Of a stretch of DNA of 64,000 nt, positions 8,288 to 16,079 are shown piece after piece. The notes beneath the pieces were generated by a model. That model did not search any database, had not been told where the DNA came from, and saw only the letters and a program-made list of their open reading frames with translations. Source of the stretch: Rhizobiaceae bacterium. GTDB taxonomy: Bacteria > Pseudomonadota > Alphaproteobacteria > Rhizobiales > Rhizobiaceae. Both the position numbers and the translations under genes were made by a program. Each line of letters starts with the position of its first letter. The stretch's first letter is position 1. The stretch lies in contig JAILWO010000002.1 in assembly GCA_025698895.1 (NCBI GenBank), forward strand, positions 682,001 to 746,000. The letters run 5' to 3'.

Positions 8288-8743
8288 ATGAAGACCTTGG
8301 CGAAAACCGCATTGCTGGCGACATCGATCGTCGTGGCGATGGGAGGCGCCGCGCACGCGGACGACAGGTATGGCGAGCAGAAGGTCGTCTATCACATCAA
8401 TTATGATGGCGGCGAAGACGGCAAGAAGTATCGCGGCGCCCTGGTCAACGTGCAGAACCACATCAACGCGGTGGACAAGGACCAGATCGACGTCAAGGTC
8501 GTCCTGCATGGGGACGGGGTCTATCTCCTGCGCGACGCGGTCGAGGATCAGAAGCTCCAGTCGGCCGTGACCAGCCTGAAGACCCAGAATGTCCAGTTCG
8601 TCGTGTGCAACAACACATTGACCGGCCGCGACATCGATCCGGACGAGGATCTGTTCGAGGTCTTCGACGATGACATCGTGCCATCGGGGGTCGCCGAACT
8701 GAGCTACCTTCAGGGGCAGGGCTACACCTATGTGAAGCCGTAG
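8288..8743 (+). CDS. Periplasmic DsrE-family protein
   Basis: A 151-residue protein with a signal peptide (about 1-24, ending HADD) and a DsrE/DsrF-like fold. Visible are the beta-strand YHINYDGG, a segment VVLHGDGVYLL, and a single conserved-looking cysteine C107 in FVVCNNT. DsrE proteins bind or relay sulfane sulfur, and secreted versions often sit at the end of sox clusters, but no defined activity can be given. It follows soxD by 44 bases with AGGAGA before the ATG and is probably cotranscribed. Confidence 0.75.
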   Translation: MKTLAKTALLATSIVVAMGGAAHADDRYGEQKVVYHINYDGGEDGKKYRGALVNVQNHINAVDKDQIDVKVVLHGDGVYLLRDAVEDQKLQSAVTSLKTQNVQFVVCNNTLTGRDIDPDEDLFEVFDDDIVPSGVAELSYLQGQGYTYVKP

Positions 8744-9187
8744 CAGGCGGAGCCGCCGCGCCGCTGGGAGCAAGGCGGCCGGCCGGGCGTCTATCCGGGG
8801 CCGGTTGCCGCGACCGTGGCGTCCACGATCGTCGCTCCTTGCCTTTTCGGCACGGTCGCCGCTCCCGAGAGCTTGAAAGCGGACCCGGCGGAAGCGGTCA
8901 CGCGTCCTGTCAACCGACGGCGATCGGCCCGACGGCGAATTTCTCGGCGGCGAATGCGCGACCTGCCACGGGCGGTCGCAATACCGCCGTTCTGTCACAT
9001 CCCGGCAATGTGACGTCCCTAGAAGCGGTCGCGTGCGAGCGGCCTGTCCGACACCGATCAGGTTTCGTTGCGCACCCTGCTGACGGATTCGCCACCCGCG
9101 CATCCGTTCGATCACGCTGCTCTATGGGGCCAGGACAACGAGGCGCGTTTCATCAAGGGTCGCGCCGAAACTGGAGAATGTGGGACT
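8744..9187. other. 444-base gap between the sox operon and the first porin
   Basis: No intact gene is visible. The segment contains the haem-c remnant at 8907-8984 and the porin leader. The short open frames across it show no family resemblance. Confidence 0.6.
8907..8984 (+). pseudogene. Remnant of a c-type cytochrome, possibly soxE
   Basis: One frame reads DGEFLGGECATCHGRS, a typical class of c-type haem site (CATCH at 8955-8969) with the GE-LGGEC lead-in of sulfur-oxidation cytochromes. There is no start, no signal peptide and no downstream domain, and the frame closes soon after. In many sox loci soxE and soxF follow soxD, so this is probably what remains after their loss. The call is from pattern recognition only; a chance match is possible. 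Confidence 0.45.
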
Positions 9188-10294
9188 ATGAATTTCAGAA
9201 ACATGCTGATCGGATCGGTCGCGACGCTTGCCGCCATTCCCGCGGCCCGGGCTGCCGACGCGATCGTCATGGCCGAGCCGGAGCCGGTCGAATATGTCCG
9301 GGTGTGCGACGCTTACGGGAGCGGCTTCTTCTATATTCCCGGTACCGAAACCTGCCTGCGCATTTCGGGCTATGTGCGTTACCAGATCGGCGCCACGAAT
9401 GACGACGGCCTGGCTGCCGGCGACACACCCAACTATTACGGTTACGCCAACGGATGGAACAAGACGACGCGCGCCCGGATCAATTTCGACGCGCGCTCCG
9501 ATACGGAATGGGGCACGCTGCGGGCATTCGTGCGCTACCAGGCGAGCTGGGGCACGCCCAATGACGGTCCGGCACGGGCGGATCAGGCCTGGCTCAGCCT
9601 CGGCGGTCTGCGCATGGGCTATTCGGAATCCCTGTGGGCCGATTCGGTCTTCGACCTCTCCGTGTCCGGATCGCATTCGGACGGCGGACTCTGGTATGGC
9701 GACCAGCAGCGCCATTTCGTCCAGTACAATTTCGGCGGCGGAACCGGCTTCTTCGGCTCGGTCTCGCTCGAGGACGACGCGCTGTCAGGCGACGGCTACA
9801 TGCCCGATATCGTCGGCCTCGCGGGCTTTCAGCAGCGCTGGGGCGGCCTGTGGGCGCGCGTCGGCTATGACGAAAGCTACGGCATCCTCGGCGACGACGG
9901 CTTCGGCGTATCGGCGGGGCTGCAGATCAACGCAGGCGAAAGCGGTTCATTCCGCCTGATCGGCTACTATGCCGACGGCGACCACGACTACGGCACCGGA
10001 AGCTCCTATGCCGGGATCAGCGGCGGCAACGGTAACGCCGAATGGTCGGTGCTGGGCTCCTACTACCACCAGTTCACGCCGAGCTTTGGCGGCTCGATAG
10101 GCGCCCAGTATTTCAGCGACTACTATGCCGGCGGAACGGACATCTCGACCGGTCTCGACGGCTATATCGCCGAAGCGTCGCTGGTCTGGGAACCGGTGGA
10201 CAATCTCGAGATCCGCACCGAAGCGGTCTACGAGAAGGTCGACGGTCTCGACGGCACGGTTTCGGGCTTCCTCTGGTTCAAGCGCTCGTTCTGA
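9188..10294 (+). CDS. Rhizobial-type outer-membrane porin
   Basis: A 368-residue beta-barrel porin. After a signal peptide ending at ARAAD comes the hallmark Rhizobiales segment EYVRVCDAYGSGFFYIP followed by TETCLRISGYVRYQ, with two cysteines (about C37 and C53). The protein ends in phenylalanine (FKRSF), as usual for BAM-inserted barrels. It provides general diffusion of small solutes across the outer membrane. The ATG at 9188 fits the signal peptide; an in-frame upstream start at 9068 is unlikely. A strong terminator follows. A paralogue lies at 17458-18561. Confidence 0.93.
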   Translation: MNFRNMLIGSVATLAAIPAARAADAIVMAEPEPVEYVRVCDAYGSGFFYIPGTETCLRISGYVRYQIGATNDDGLAAGDTPNYYGYANGWNKTTRARINFDARSDTEWGTLRAFVRYQASWGTPNDGPARADQAWLSLGGLRMGYSESLWADSVFDLSVSGSHSDGGLWYGDQQRHFVQYNFGGGTGFFGSVSLEDDALSGDGYMPDIVGLAGFQQRWGGLWARVGYDESYGILGDDGFGVSAGLQINAGESGSFRLIGYYADGDHDYGTGSSYAGISGGNGNAEWSVLGSYYHQFTPSFGGSIGAQYFSDYYAGGTDISTGLDGYIAEASLVWEPVDNLEIRTEAVYEKVDGLDGTVSGFLWFKRSF

Positions 10295-10312
10295 CCGACC
10301 TCCTGGGACGAC

Positions 10313-10347
10313 GCGCGAAGGCCCGGCCACCCGCCGGGCCTTTCGCG
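10313..10347 (+). terminator. Terminator of the first porin gene
   Basis: Arms around AAGGCCCGGC and GCCGGGCCTTT form a long GC stem ending in TTT, extended by flanking CGCG pairs. It lies about 20 bases after the porin stop. Confidence 0.75.
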
Positions 10348-10415
10348 TTCTCAATTGCCGTTCGCATGCGCGCCACCTATGCGCTATGTCACGCGACCGA
10401 CAAGCAGGGTGCAGC

Positions 10416-11519
10416 ATGAACCGTCCTTCGATCACGCGTCTCGCCGAGGCGCTTCCCGCGACCGTGCCCTTCGTCGGACCCGAACGGCAGGAGCGGGAGC
10501 GCGGCCGCCCGTTCCGGGCACGCCTCGGAGCCAATGAGAGTGGCTTCGGCCCGTCGCCGGCGGTGATCGAGGCCATCGCCCGCGCCGCGCCCGAAGCCTG
10601 GAAGTATGGCGATCCCGACAATCACGATCTGAAGGCGGCCCTGGCCGCGCACTATCGGATCGGCCCCGCCAATATCGCCATCGGGGAGGGCATCGACGGG
10701 CTGCTCGGGCTCATCGTGCGGCTGTTCGTCGAACCGGGGCAGCCGGTGGTGACGTCGCTCGGGGCCTATCCGACCTTCAACTACCATGTCGCCGGCTTCG
10801 GCGGACGGCTGGTGACGGTGCCCTATCGCGACGACCGCGAGGATCTCGACGGGCTGAGCACCGCAGTGCGGCGCGAGAACGCGCCTCTCGTCTATCTGTC
10901 CAACCCCGACAACCCGATGGGCAGCTGGTGGCCGGCCGACGAAATCAGCCGTTTCATCGATACGCTGCCTGAGACCTGCCTGCTGATCCTCGACGAGGCC
11001 TACAGCGAGACCGCGCCGCCCGATGCCCTGCCGCCGCTCGAACTGGATCGACCCAACGTGCTTCGGCTGCGCACCTTCTCCAAGGCATACGGGCTGGCGG
11101 GCATGCGTTGCGGCTACTGCATCGGCGAGGCCGGCAACATCGCCAATTTCGACAAGGTCCGGAACCATTTCGGCATGTCGCGCGTGACGCAGGCGGCCGC
11201 GCTGGCCGCGCTGGGCGATCAGGCCTGGCTGCATTCGGTGGTGGTGAAGGTGGAGGCAGCCCGCAGCCTGATCCGACTCATTGCGCTCGAAAACGACCTC
11301 AAGCCACTGGAATCGGCGACGAATTTCGTGACGATCGACTGTGGTCGCGATGGCGGTTACGCGCTGTCGGTCATGAAGGCGCTGCTCGACCGAGACATTT
11401 TCGTGCGCAAGCCGATGGCTCCGGTGCTCGACCGGTGCATCCGCGTCAGCACGGGCCCGGAGGCCGAACTGGCCCTGTTTCGGGAGGAATTGCCGAAGGC
11501 GCTGGCGGCTGCCGGCTGA
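10416..11519 (+). CDS. HisC-like aminotransferase (PLP, class I/II)
   Basis: A 367-residue fold-type I aminotransferase. It has the family marks ANESGFGPSP near the N-terminus, SNPDNPMG, LDEAYSE, and the PLP lysine K223 in FSKAYGLAGMRCGY. It resembles histidinol-phosphate aminotransferase, but the isolated position away from his genes means another substrate, such as an aromatic amino acid, is equally possible. The ATG at 10416 is chosen because the homologous core begins shortly after it; only a weak GCAGGGTGCAGC site precedes it. It converges with the OmpV-type gene. Confidence 0.82.
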   Translation: MNRPSITRLAEALPATVPFVGPERQERERGRPFRARLGANESGFGPSPAVIEAIARAAPEAWKYGDPDNHDLKAALAAHYRIGPANIAIGEGIDGLLGLIVRLFVEPGQPVVTSLGAYPTFNYHVAGFGGRLVTVPYRDDREDLDGLSTAVRRENAPLVYLSNPDNPMGSWWPADEISRFIDTLPETCLLILDEAYSETAPPDALPPLELDRPNVLRLRTFSKAYGLAGMRCGYCIGEAGNIANFDKVRNHFGMSRVTQAAALAALGDQAWLHSVVVKVEAARSLIRLIALENDLKPLESATNFVTIDCGRDGGYALSVMKALLDRDIFVRKPMAPVLDRCIRVSTGPEAELALFREELPKALAAAG

Positions 11520-11527
11520 GAACGCCG

Positions 11528-12400
11528 CTACTCGGTGCGGCCGAAGGTGTAGGTCAGGCCGAGACCGCCGGTGAACTGGTTCCGGGACGAGGTGATCGGG
11601 CTGTCGGCGGCGTCGTTGAGCAGCCGCGAATAGCCGGCCTTGGTCTTGAGCGTCATGCGCTCGGACAGGCGATAGTCGAAGCCGAGATCGACACCGACAT
11701 CCTTGAAACCCGCGCCTGCGTCGAAAACGCCGAGCCCCGCCGCCGATGCCGCCGCCTGGGCCGGCGTCACCGAGAAATATGCATCCATGTAGCCTTCGGA
11801 GGCGTAGGAGCCGTTGAGATAGGCACTGACGGTGGCGCGCTCGTCCAGATCCTGCTCGACACCGGCGCCGAAGCGGATCGTGTGGCCGGTGTCCGTATCG
11901 CCGGTGACCTGCGTCAGATAGGCGACGTCGACATAGAAGGGGTCGAAGCGATAGGCGGCGAAACCGCCGACATTGATGCCGCCATCGACCTCGTCGAGGC
12001 CCCGCAGGCGGGCCGACAGGTTCTCGTCGCGGCCGAAGGTGTAGCCGCCCGCGGCACCGATATCGAGACCGCCGAGCCGCAGGGCCGTGATTCGCACGTC
12101 GTCGATGCCCTTGAACTCGACCCAGGGCGCGACTTTGGGCCCGTGGTTGGGCCCGTAATATTTCGGGATGATCAGCGGATAGCCGACGAAGCGGAACTCG
12201 TCCGATCCTTCATAGGCGGGCATGAACCCGGCAAACCCGCCGACCTCGACGCCCCAGCGGTCTTCGGAGAACACATCTTCCTGATAGGTCGGCAGCGCCT
12301 CGGACGCCGATATGGCGTCGGCGGCGCGGGAGACGCCCACGGCCGACAGAAGGGAACAAAGGGCCGCGACCGGCAAATGCGCGCTACGCCAATACGCCAT
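11528..12400 (-). CDS. MipA/OmpV-family outer-membrane protein
   Basis: A 290-residue secreted beta-barrel of the MipA/OmpV family. The signal peptide ends near SRAAD. The mature start DRWGVEVGGFAGFMPAYEGSD and the YPLIIPKYYG segment are characteristic. The C-terminus is GLGLTYTFGRTE. Members are scaffold or channel proteins of the outer membrane with poorly defined substrates. The ATG at 12400 is used; a TTG immediately before it is possible. It is monocistronic and converges on the aminotransferase with eight bases between stops. Confidence 0.85.
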   Translation of the reverse strand: MAYWRSAHLPVAALCSLLSAVGVSRAADAISASEALPTYQEDVFSEDRWGVEVGGFAGFMPAYEGSDEFRFVGYPLIIPKYYGPNHGPKVAPWVEFKGIDDVRITALRLGGLDIGAAGGYTFGRDENLSARLRGLDEVDGGINVGGFAAYRFDPFYVDVAYLTQVTGDTDTGHTIRFGAGVEQDLDERATVSAYLNGSYASEGYMDAYFSVTPAQAAASAAGLGVFDAGAGFKDVGVDLGFDYRLSERMTLKTKAGYSRLLNDAADSPITSSRNQFTGGLGLTYTFGRTE

Positions 12401-12592
12401 CAATCGAACTGACCCGACTCACTGCTCGTCCCGCCCGACAATGGGCGGACAAGCCTTAATATTCGTTTCCGAGGCGCCGCGTGCGAAGCAGCCTCGCGAC
12501 ATGGGCAGGAAATGACCCTAACGGCGCCCATCTGTCCAGTCCCGTCGGGCAAAAAGCCGCGGGCGAATGGCGTCGCCGAAACACGCATCCGC

Positions 12593-13024
12593 TCAGGCGC
12601 GAGCGGTTCGCGGGCCTGTGTCGCCCAAAGCGCGGGCCCCCCACATGCCGGCGATCATGGCGGGAACGAAGACCAGCGTGCCGGGCGCGCCGAGGCCGAG
12701 CGCGGTCAGCGCCGGTCCCGGGCAGAAGCCGCCCAGCCCCCAGCCAATTCCGAATATGGCCGGACCTACGAGGATGCGAGCATCGATATCGCTCCGGTCC
12801 GGCAGGTGAAACCGGCCCGCGGCGATCGGCCGATCGCGCTTGAGAACGACCCGGTAACCGACGAAGGCGACGATCACCGCTCCGCCCATGACGAAAGCGA
12901 GCGATGGATCCCAGGTCCCGAAGAGATCGAGAAAGTTGAGCACCTTGGCCGGATTGGACATGCCCGAGACGACGAGACCGATACCGAAGAGAAGGCCGAG
13001 CGCGAGATTGACGAGAAACGACAT
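12593..13024 (-). CDS. YeeE/YedE-family half transporter, C-terminal-type (DUF6691-like)
   Basis: A 143-residue membrane protein with about four hydrophobic helices and the motif GGFCPGPAL, whose cysteine is typical of sulfur-transporting YeeE/YedE proteins. It is the second of two half-size genes that together equal one full transporter. The ATG at 13024 is preceded by GGAGG lying inside the upstream half gene, with four bases between the two. It is last in the blh-bigR operon. Function is probably movement of thiosulfate or another reduced sulfur compound; not proven for half-size forms. Confidence 0.82.
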   Translation of the reverse strand: MSFLVNLALGLLFGIGLVVSGMSNPAKVLNFLDLFGTWDPSLAFVMGGAVIVAFVGYRVVLKRDRPIAAGRFHLPDRSDIDARILVGPAIFGIGWGLGGFCPGPALTALGLGAPGTLVFVPAMIAGMWGARALGDTGPRTARA

Positions 13025-13028
13025 GGTC

Positions 13029-13457
13029 TCAGCCTCCGATGACATGGCGGGTGACGAAAACCGTGACGATCGCCGCGGCCATGAAAATGCCGGTCGCCAC
13101 GAAGGAGCGGGTCGACAATCGCGATAGCCCGCACACGCCATGACCCGAGGTACAGCCATTGCCCCAGACCGAACCGAAGCCGACGACGAGGCCGGCCACC
13201 GCCATCAGCGGCAGGTTGGACGAGACGGTCTGCTGCACCGCGTCGCCGGTGGCGAGCGCATATAGGAGGGGCGCCGCGACGAGCCCGAGGACGAAGGCGA
13301 AACGCGAGACAAAGGCATTGTCGCGATAGGGCGGCAACAACCTGCCGGCTATGCCCGAAATGCCGGCGATCCGGCCTTCCCACAGCATCAGGAGAACGGC
13401 CGAAAGGCCGATCATCATGCCGCCAAGCAGAGAGGCAAGCGGGGTGAAGTCGGTCAT
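13029..13457 (-). CDS. YeeE/YedE-family half transporter, N-terminal-type
   Basis: A 142-residue membrane protein with about four hydrophobic helices. It carries the family motif GNGCTSGHGVCG, whose cysteines probably handle sulfur. It starts 13 bases after bigR with GGAAGGAG upstream, and overlaps the ribosome site of the next half gene, so the two halves are likely made in equal amounts. Comparable pairs accompany bigR/blh operons in Xylella and Agrobacterium, where a role in sulfide or sulfite handling is proposed. Confidence 0.83.
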   Translation of the reverse strand: MTDFTPLASLLGGMMIGLSAVLLMLWEGRIAGISGIAGRLLPPYRDNAFVSRFAFVLGLVAAPLLYALATGDAVQQTVSSNLPLMAVAGLVVGFGSVWGNGCTSGHGVCGLSRLSTRSFVATGIFMAAAIVTVFVTRHVIGG

Positions 13458-13470
13458 TGAGGCTCCTTCC

Positions 13471-13797
13471 TCAGGGCCGTTCCGGCGTTTCGCAGAACAT
13501 GCGGTGCATCAGGGCGATGAATTCGCCGAGACGGCCGTCGGCCAGGCGATAGTGGACGCTCTTGGCTTCCTTGCGGCCGACGATGAAGCCGGCCTCGCGC
13601 AATTCGGCGAGCTGTTGCGACAGGCCCGGCTGGCGGATGCCGAGCGTGTCTTCCAGATCGCGCACCGAGCGCTCGCCGTCGACGAGGGCGCAAGCGATCA
13701 TCAGCCGCGACGGATGGGCCAGGCGCTTGAGAAACGCCGCCGCCTCCGCCGCGTTCTCCACCATCCGCGCCGTCTCGGGCGCCAGTTCGCGCTTCAT
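13471..13797 (-). CDS. bigR: BigR/SqrR-like ArsR-family persulfide-sensing repressor
   Basis: A 108-residue winged-helix repressor. The recognition region reads IRQPGLSQQLAELREAG. Cysteines C36 and C102 occupy the places of the paired cysteines that form a disulfide or tetrasulfide bridge in BigR and SqrR and release DNA when persulfides rise. It lies five bases after blh and before the two half YeeE/YedE genes, the standard BigR operon. It likely represses its own operon from the region before blh. Confidence 0.88.
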   Translation of the reverse strand: MKRELAPETARMVENAAEAAAFLKRLAHPSRLMIACALVDGERSVRDLEDTLGIRQPGLSQQLAELREAGFIVGRKEAKSVHYRLADGRLGEFIALMHRMFCETPERP

Positions 13798-13802
13798 GGC
13801 CG

Positions 13803-14690
13803 CTACTCCCATGGGGCACCGTCGAGCGCGCCGAGCGGGAATTTCAGGTAGCGTCTGCCATTGGCTTCCGGCTCGGGAAGGCGGCCGCCATTGATGTTGA
13901 TCTGGAGCGCATGCAGGATCAGCTTCGGCATCGGAAGGGTCCTGTCGCGCGCCTCGCGCATGGTCACATACTCGGCCTCGCTCGCGCATTTCGAGATGTG
14001 GCTGTTCGTGGCCTTCTGCTCGGCCACCGTCGATTCCCACAGCGGTCCGCGCCCGTTGGGCTGGTAGTCATGCCCGGTGAAGACCCGCGTCTCGTCGGGC
14101 AGGGCCAGGATTTCCATGATCGAGCGGTAGAGCCGGCTCGCACTGCCGCCGGGAAAGTCGGCGCGAGCCGTGCCCGAATCGGGCATGAACAGCGTGTCGT
14201 GCACGAAGGCCGCGTCCCCGATCAGATAGGTGATGGAGGCGAGCGTGTGGCCCGGAGAGAACAGGACCCGGCCATCGATGCCGCCGACCCTGAAGGTATC
14301 GCCCTCCGCGAACAGTCTGTCCCACTGCGAGCCGTCGGCGGGAAAGTCTGGCCAGTTGTAGATGCCCTTCCACAATTTCTGCACGTCGATCACCTTCTCG
14401 CCGATCGCTGTCGGCGCGCCGGTCCTTTCCTTCAGATAGGCCGCGGCGGAGAAATGGTCGGCATGGGGATGGGTGTCGAGGATCCACTCGACCTCGAAAC
14501 CCTGTTCCTCGACATAGGCGAGGATGGCGTCGGCGTTCCGCGTCGCCGTCGCGCCGGATTTCTCGTCGAAATCCATGACGGGATCGATGATCGCGCATTT
14601 TCTCGTGGCCGGATCCGCGACGATATACTGAATGGAGAAGGTGCGCCTGTCGAAGAAGCCCTTGACGAGGGGAGATCCGGCTGCGGTCAT
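13803..14690 (-). CDS. blh: Blh, beta-lactamase-fold persulfide dioxygenase-like hydrolase
   Basis: A 295-residue metallo-beta-lactamase-fold protein with the metal motif THPHADH, the second-site FSPGHT, and GHDY near the C-terminus. It resembles ETHE1-type persulfide dioxygenases, which oxidise glutathione persulfide to sulfite with mononuclear iron. In BigR operons Blh protects cells from hydrogen sulfide. It is the first gene of a four-gene operon; an AT-rich palindromic region lies before its start, opposite a divergent YeeE/YedE gene. Confidence 0.87.
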   Translation of the reverse strand: MTAAGSPLVKGFFDRRTFSIQYIVADPATRKCAIIDPVMDFDEKSGATATRNADAILAYVEEQGFEVEWILDTHPHADHFSAAAYLKERTGAPTAIGEKVIDVQKLWKGIYNWPDFPADGSQWDRLFAEGDTFRVGGIDGRVLFSPGHTLASITYLIGDAAFVHDTLFMPDSGTARADFPGGSASRLYRSIMEILALPDETRVFTGHDYQPNGRGPLWESTVAEQKATNSHISKCASEAEYVTMREARDRTLPMPKLILHALQININGGRLPEPEANGRRYLKFPLGALDGAPWE

Positions 14691-14756
14691 CGGGGTCGCT
14701 TTCGAATTCGGGAACGGACGGTCCGGTCGCTTCGGTGGTCAGCTATCTATGATTGC

Positions 14757-14797
14757 GGAAAAACGCAATAAAAAATTTGAAATTGAAATGCGTTTCC
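14757..14797. promoter_or_regulatory. Candidate BigR operator between blh and the divergent YeeE/YedE gene
   Basis: Arms GGAAAAACGCA (14757-14767) and TGCGTTTCC (14789-14797) form an imperfect inverted repeat around an A/T tract, with inner CAAT and ATTG pairs. BigR is known to bind AT-rich palindromic DNA overlapping its promoter. The location could control both divergent genes. Not verified by comparison. Confidence 0.45.
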
Positions 14798-14953
14798 ATG
14801 CAGTGGGCTCCGTCCTACGCCCGGTAGAATGATGTTGCGGGCAAGAGCCGTCTGACGCAACCAGTTTCCGTCACGGCGCGAAACGGGGGCATGGTGTGCC
14901 GCGCAATCTTGCGCCCGATGCCCTATCTGGATGGTACACGGGAGATTTGTGCC

Positions 14954-16060
14954 ATGGATCTGGTGCCACTGATCGACGCGGTGGGCGAACCTGGCGCCGC
15001 GCTCGCCGGCGGGGCTATGCTCGGGCTGGTTTTCGGCGTCGCCGCCCAGCGCAGCGCCTTCTGCACGCGCTCGGCCGTGCTCGACATCGTGCGCGGCGGC
15101 GACGGCACGGCGCTGGCGACATGGCTGGTGGGATTCGCGGTCGCGATCCTCGGGGTGCAGCTGCTGCTCTTCAACGGCGCTCTGGATGTCACCGAAACGC
15201 GCTTCTTTTCCACCGCGCAGAGCCTGTCCGGGGCTGCCGTCGGCGGGCTGATGTTCGGCATCGGCATGATCCTGGCGCGCGGCTGCGTGTCGCGCCTGCT
15301 CGTGCTCGGCGCGTCGGGCAATCTGCGCGCGCTGTTTTCCATCCTGATCGTCGGGCTGGTCGGGCTTGCCACCTATGCCGGCATCCTGTCGCCATTGCGC
15401 GACGCGATCGGCGGCCTCATGGGCACCGGCGCGATCGGCGGCAACGACCTCCTGGCTTCGGCCGGGCTCGACAGGGGCGCCGGCCTGGCGCTGGGTCTTG
15501 CTCTGGCCGTGCTGGCGGCCGGTCTGGCGCTGCGCAACCGGCTGTCGCCCTGGCGCGTGCTGGGTGGCGCGGCCGTGGGCGCGACGATCGTCGGCGGCTG
15601 GTGGTTCACCTGGCAATTGTCCATGCAGGTCTTCGAGCCGATCCAGGCCGAGAGCCTGTCCTTCATCCGCCCGCTGGCCACCAGCGGCGAGATCGCGATC
15701 GGCCGCGACACGCTGTTCGGTTGGGATCAGGGGCTGCTGGCGGGCACCGTCCTCGGCGCGTTCGCCGCCGCGATCCTGTTCCGCGATTTCCGTATCGCGA
15801 CCTTCTCCGAGCCTGGCACGCCGTCGATCCTGCGCTATGCGATCGGCGCGGTGCTTATGGGGTTCGGCGGCATCCTGGCCGTCGGCTGCACCATCGGCGC
15901 CGGCTTCACCGGGGGCTCGGTGCTGGCGATCTCCTCGATCCTCGGCTTGGCGTCTATGGTCGCTGGGGCGGCTCTTGCCGAACTCGCCCTGGGCGGACGC
16001 CCGGCGAGGAAGCCGGGCCGCGCGGCGGCCGGTCCGCGTTTCGCCCAGCCGGCCGAATAA
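14954..16060 (+). CDS. Full-length YeeE/YedE-family sulfur transporter
   Basis: A 368-residue polytopic membrane protein with two homologous halves and cysteines in SAFCTRSA, ARGCVSR and AVGCTIGAGFTGG. The same three-cysteine pattern is found in TsuA-type thiosulfate transporters. Thiosulfate or a related sulfur compound is the likely cargo. The ATG at 14954 has GGAG nine bases upstream; an in-frame start at 14891 is less likely. It is divergent from blh and may share its operator region. Confidence 0.82.
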   Translation: MDLVPLIDAVGEPGAALAGGAMLGLVFGVAAQRSAFCTRSAVLDIVRGGDGTALATWLVGFAVAILGVQLLLFNGALDVTETRFFSTAQSLSGAAVGGLMFGIGMILARGCVSRLLVLGASGNLRALFSILIVGLVGLATYAGILSPLRDAIGGLMGTGAIGGNDLLASAGLDRGAGLALGLALAVLAAGLALRNRLSPWRVLGGAAVGATIVGGWWFTWQLSMQVFEPIQAESLSFIRPLATSGEIAIGRDTLFGWDQGLLAGTVLGAFAAAILFRDFRIATFSEPGTPSILRYAIGAVLMGFGGILAVGCTIGAGFTGGSVLAISSILGLASMVAGAALAELALGGRPARKPGRAAAGPRFAQPAE

Positions 16061-16079
16061 TCGGGCGGCCGGCGACGCG

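Noticed and set aside
8816-9013. 65-residue plus-strand frame in the sox-porin gap
   Set aside because: No ribosome site or family resemblance; the alternative frame carrying the haem motif explains the sequence better.
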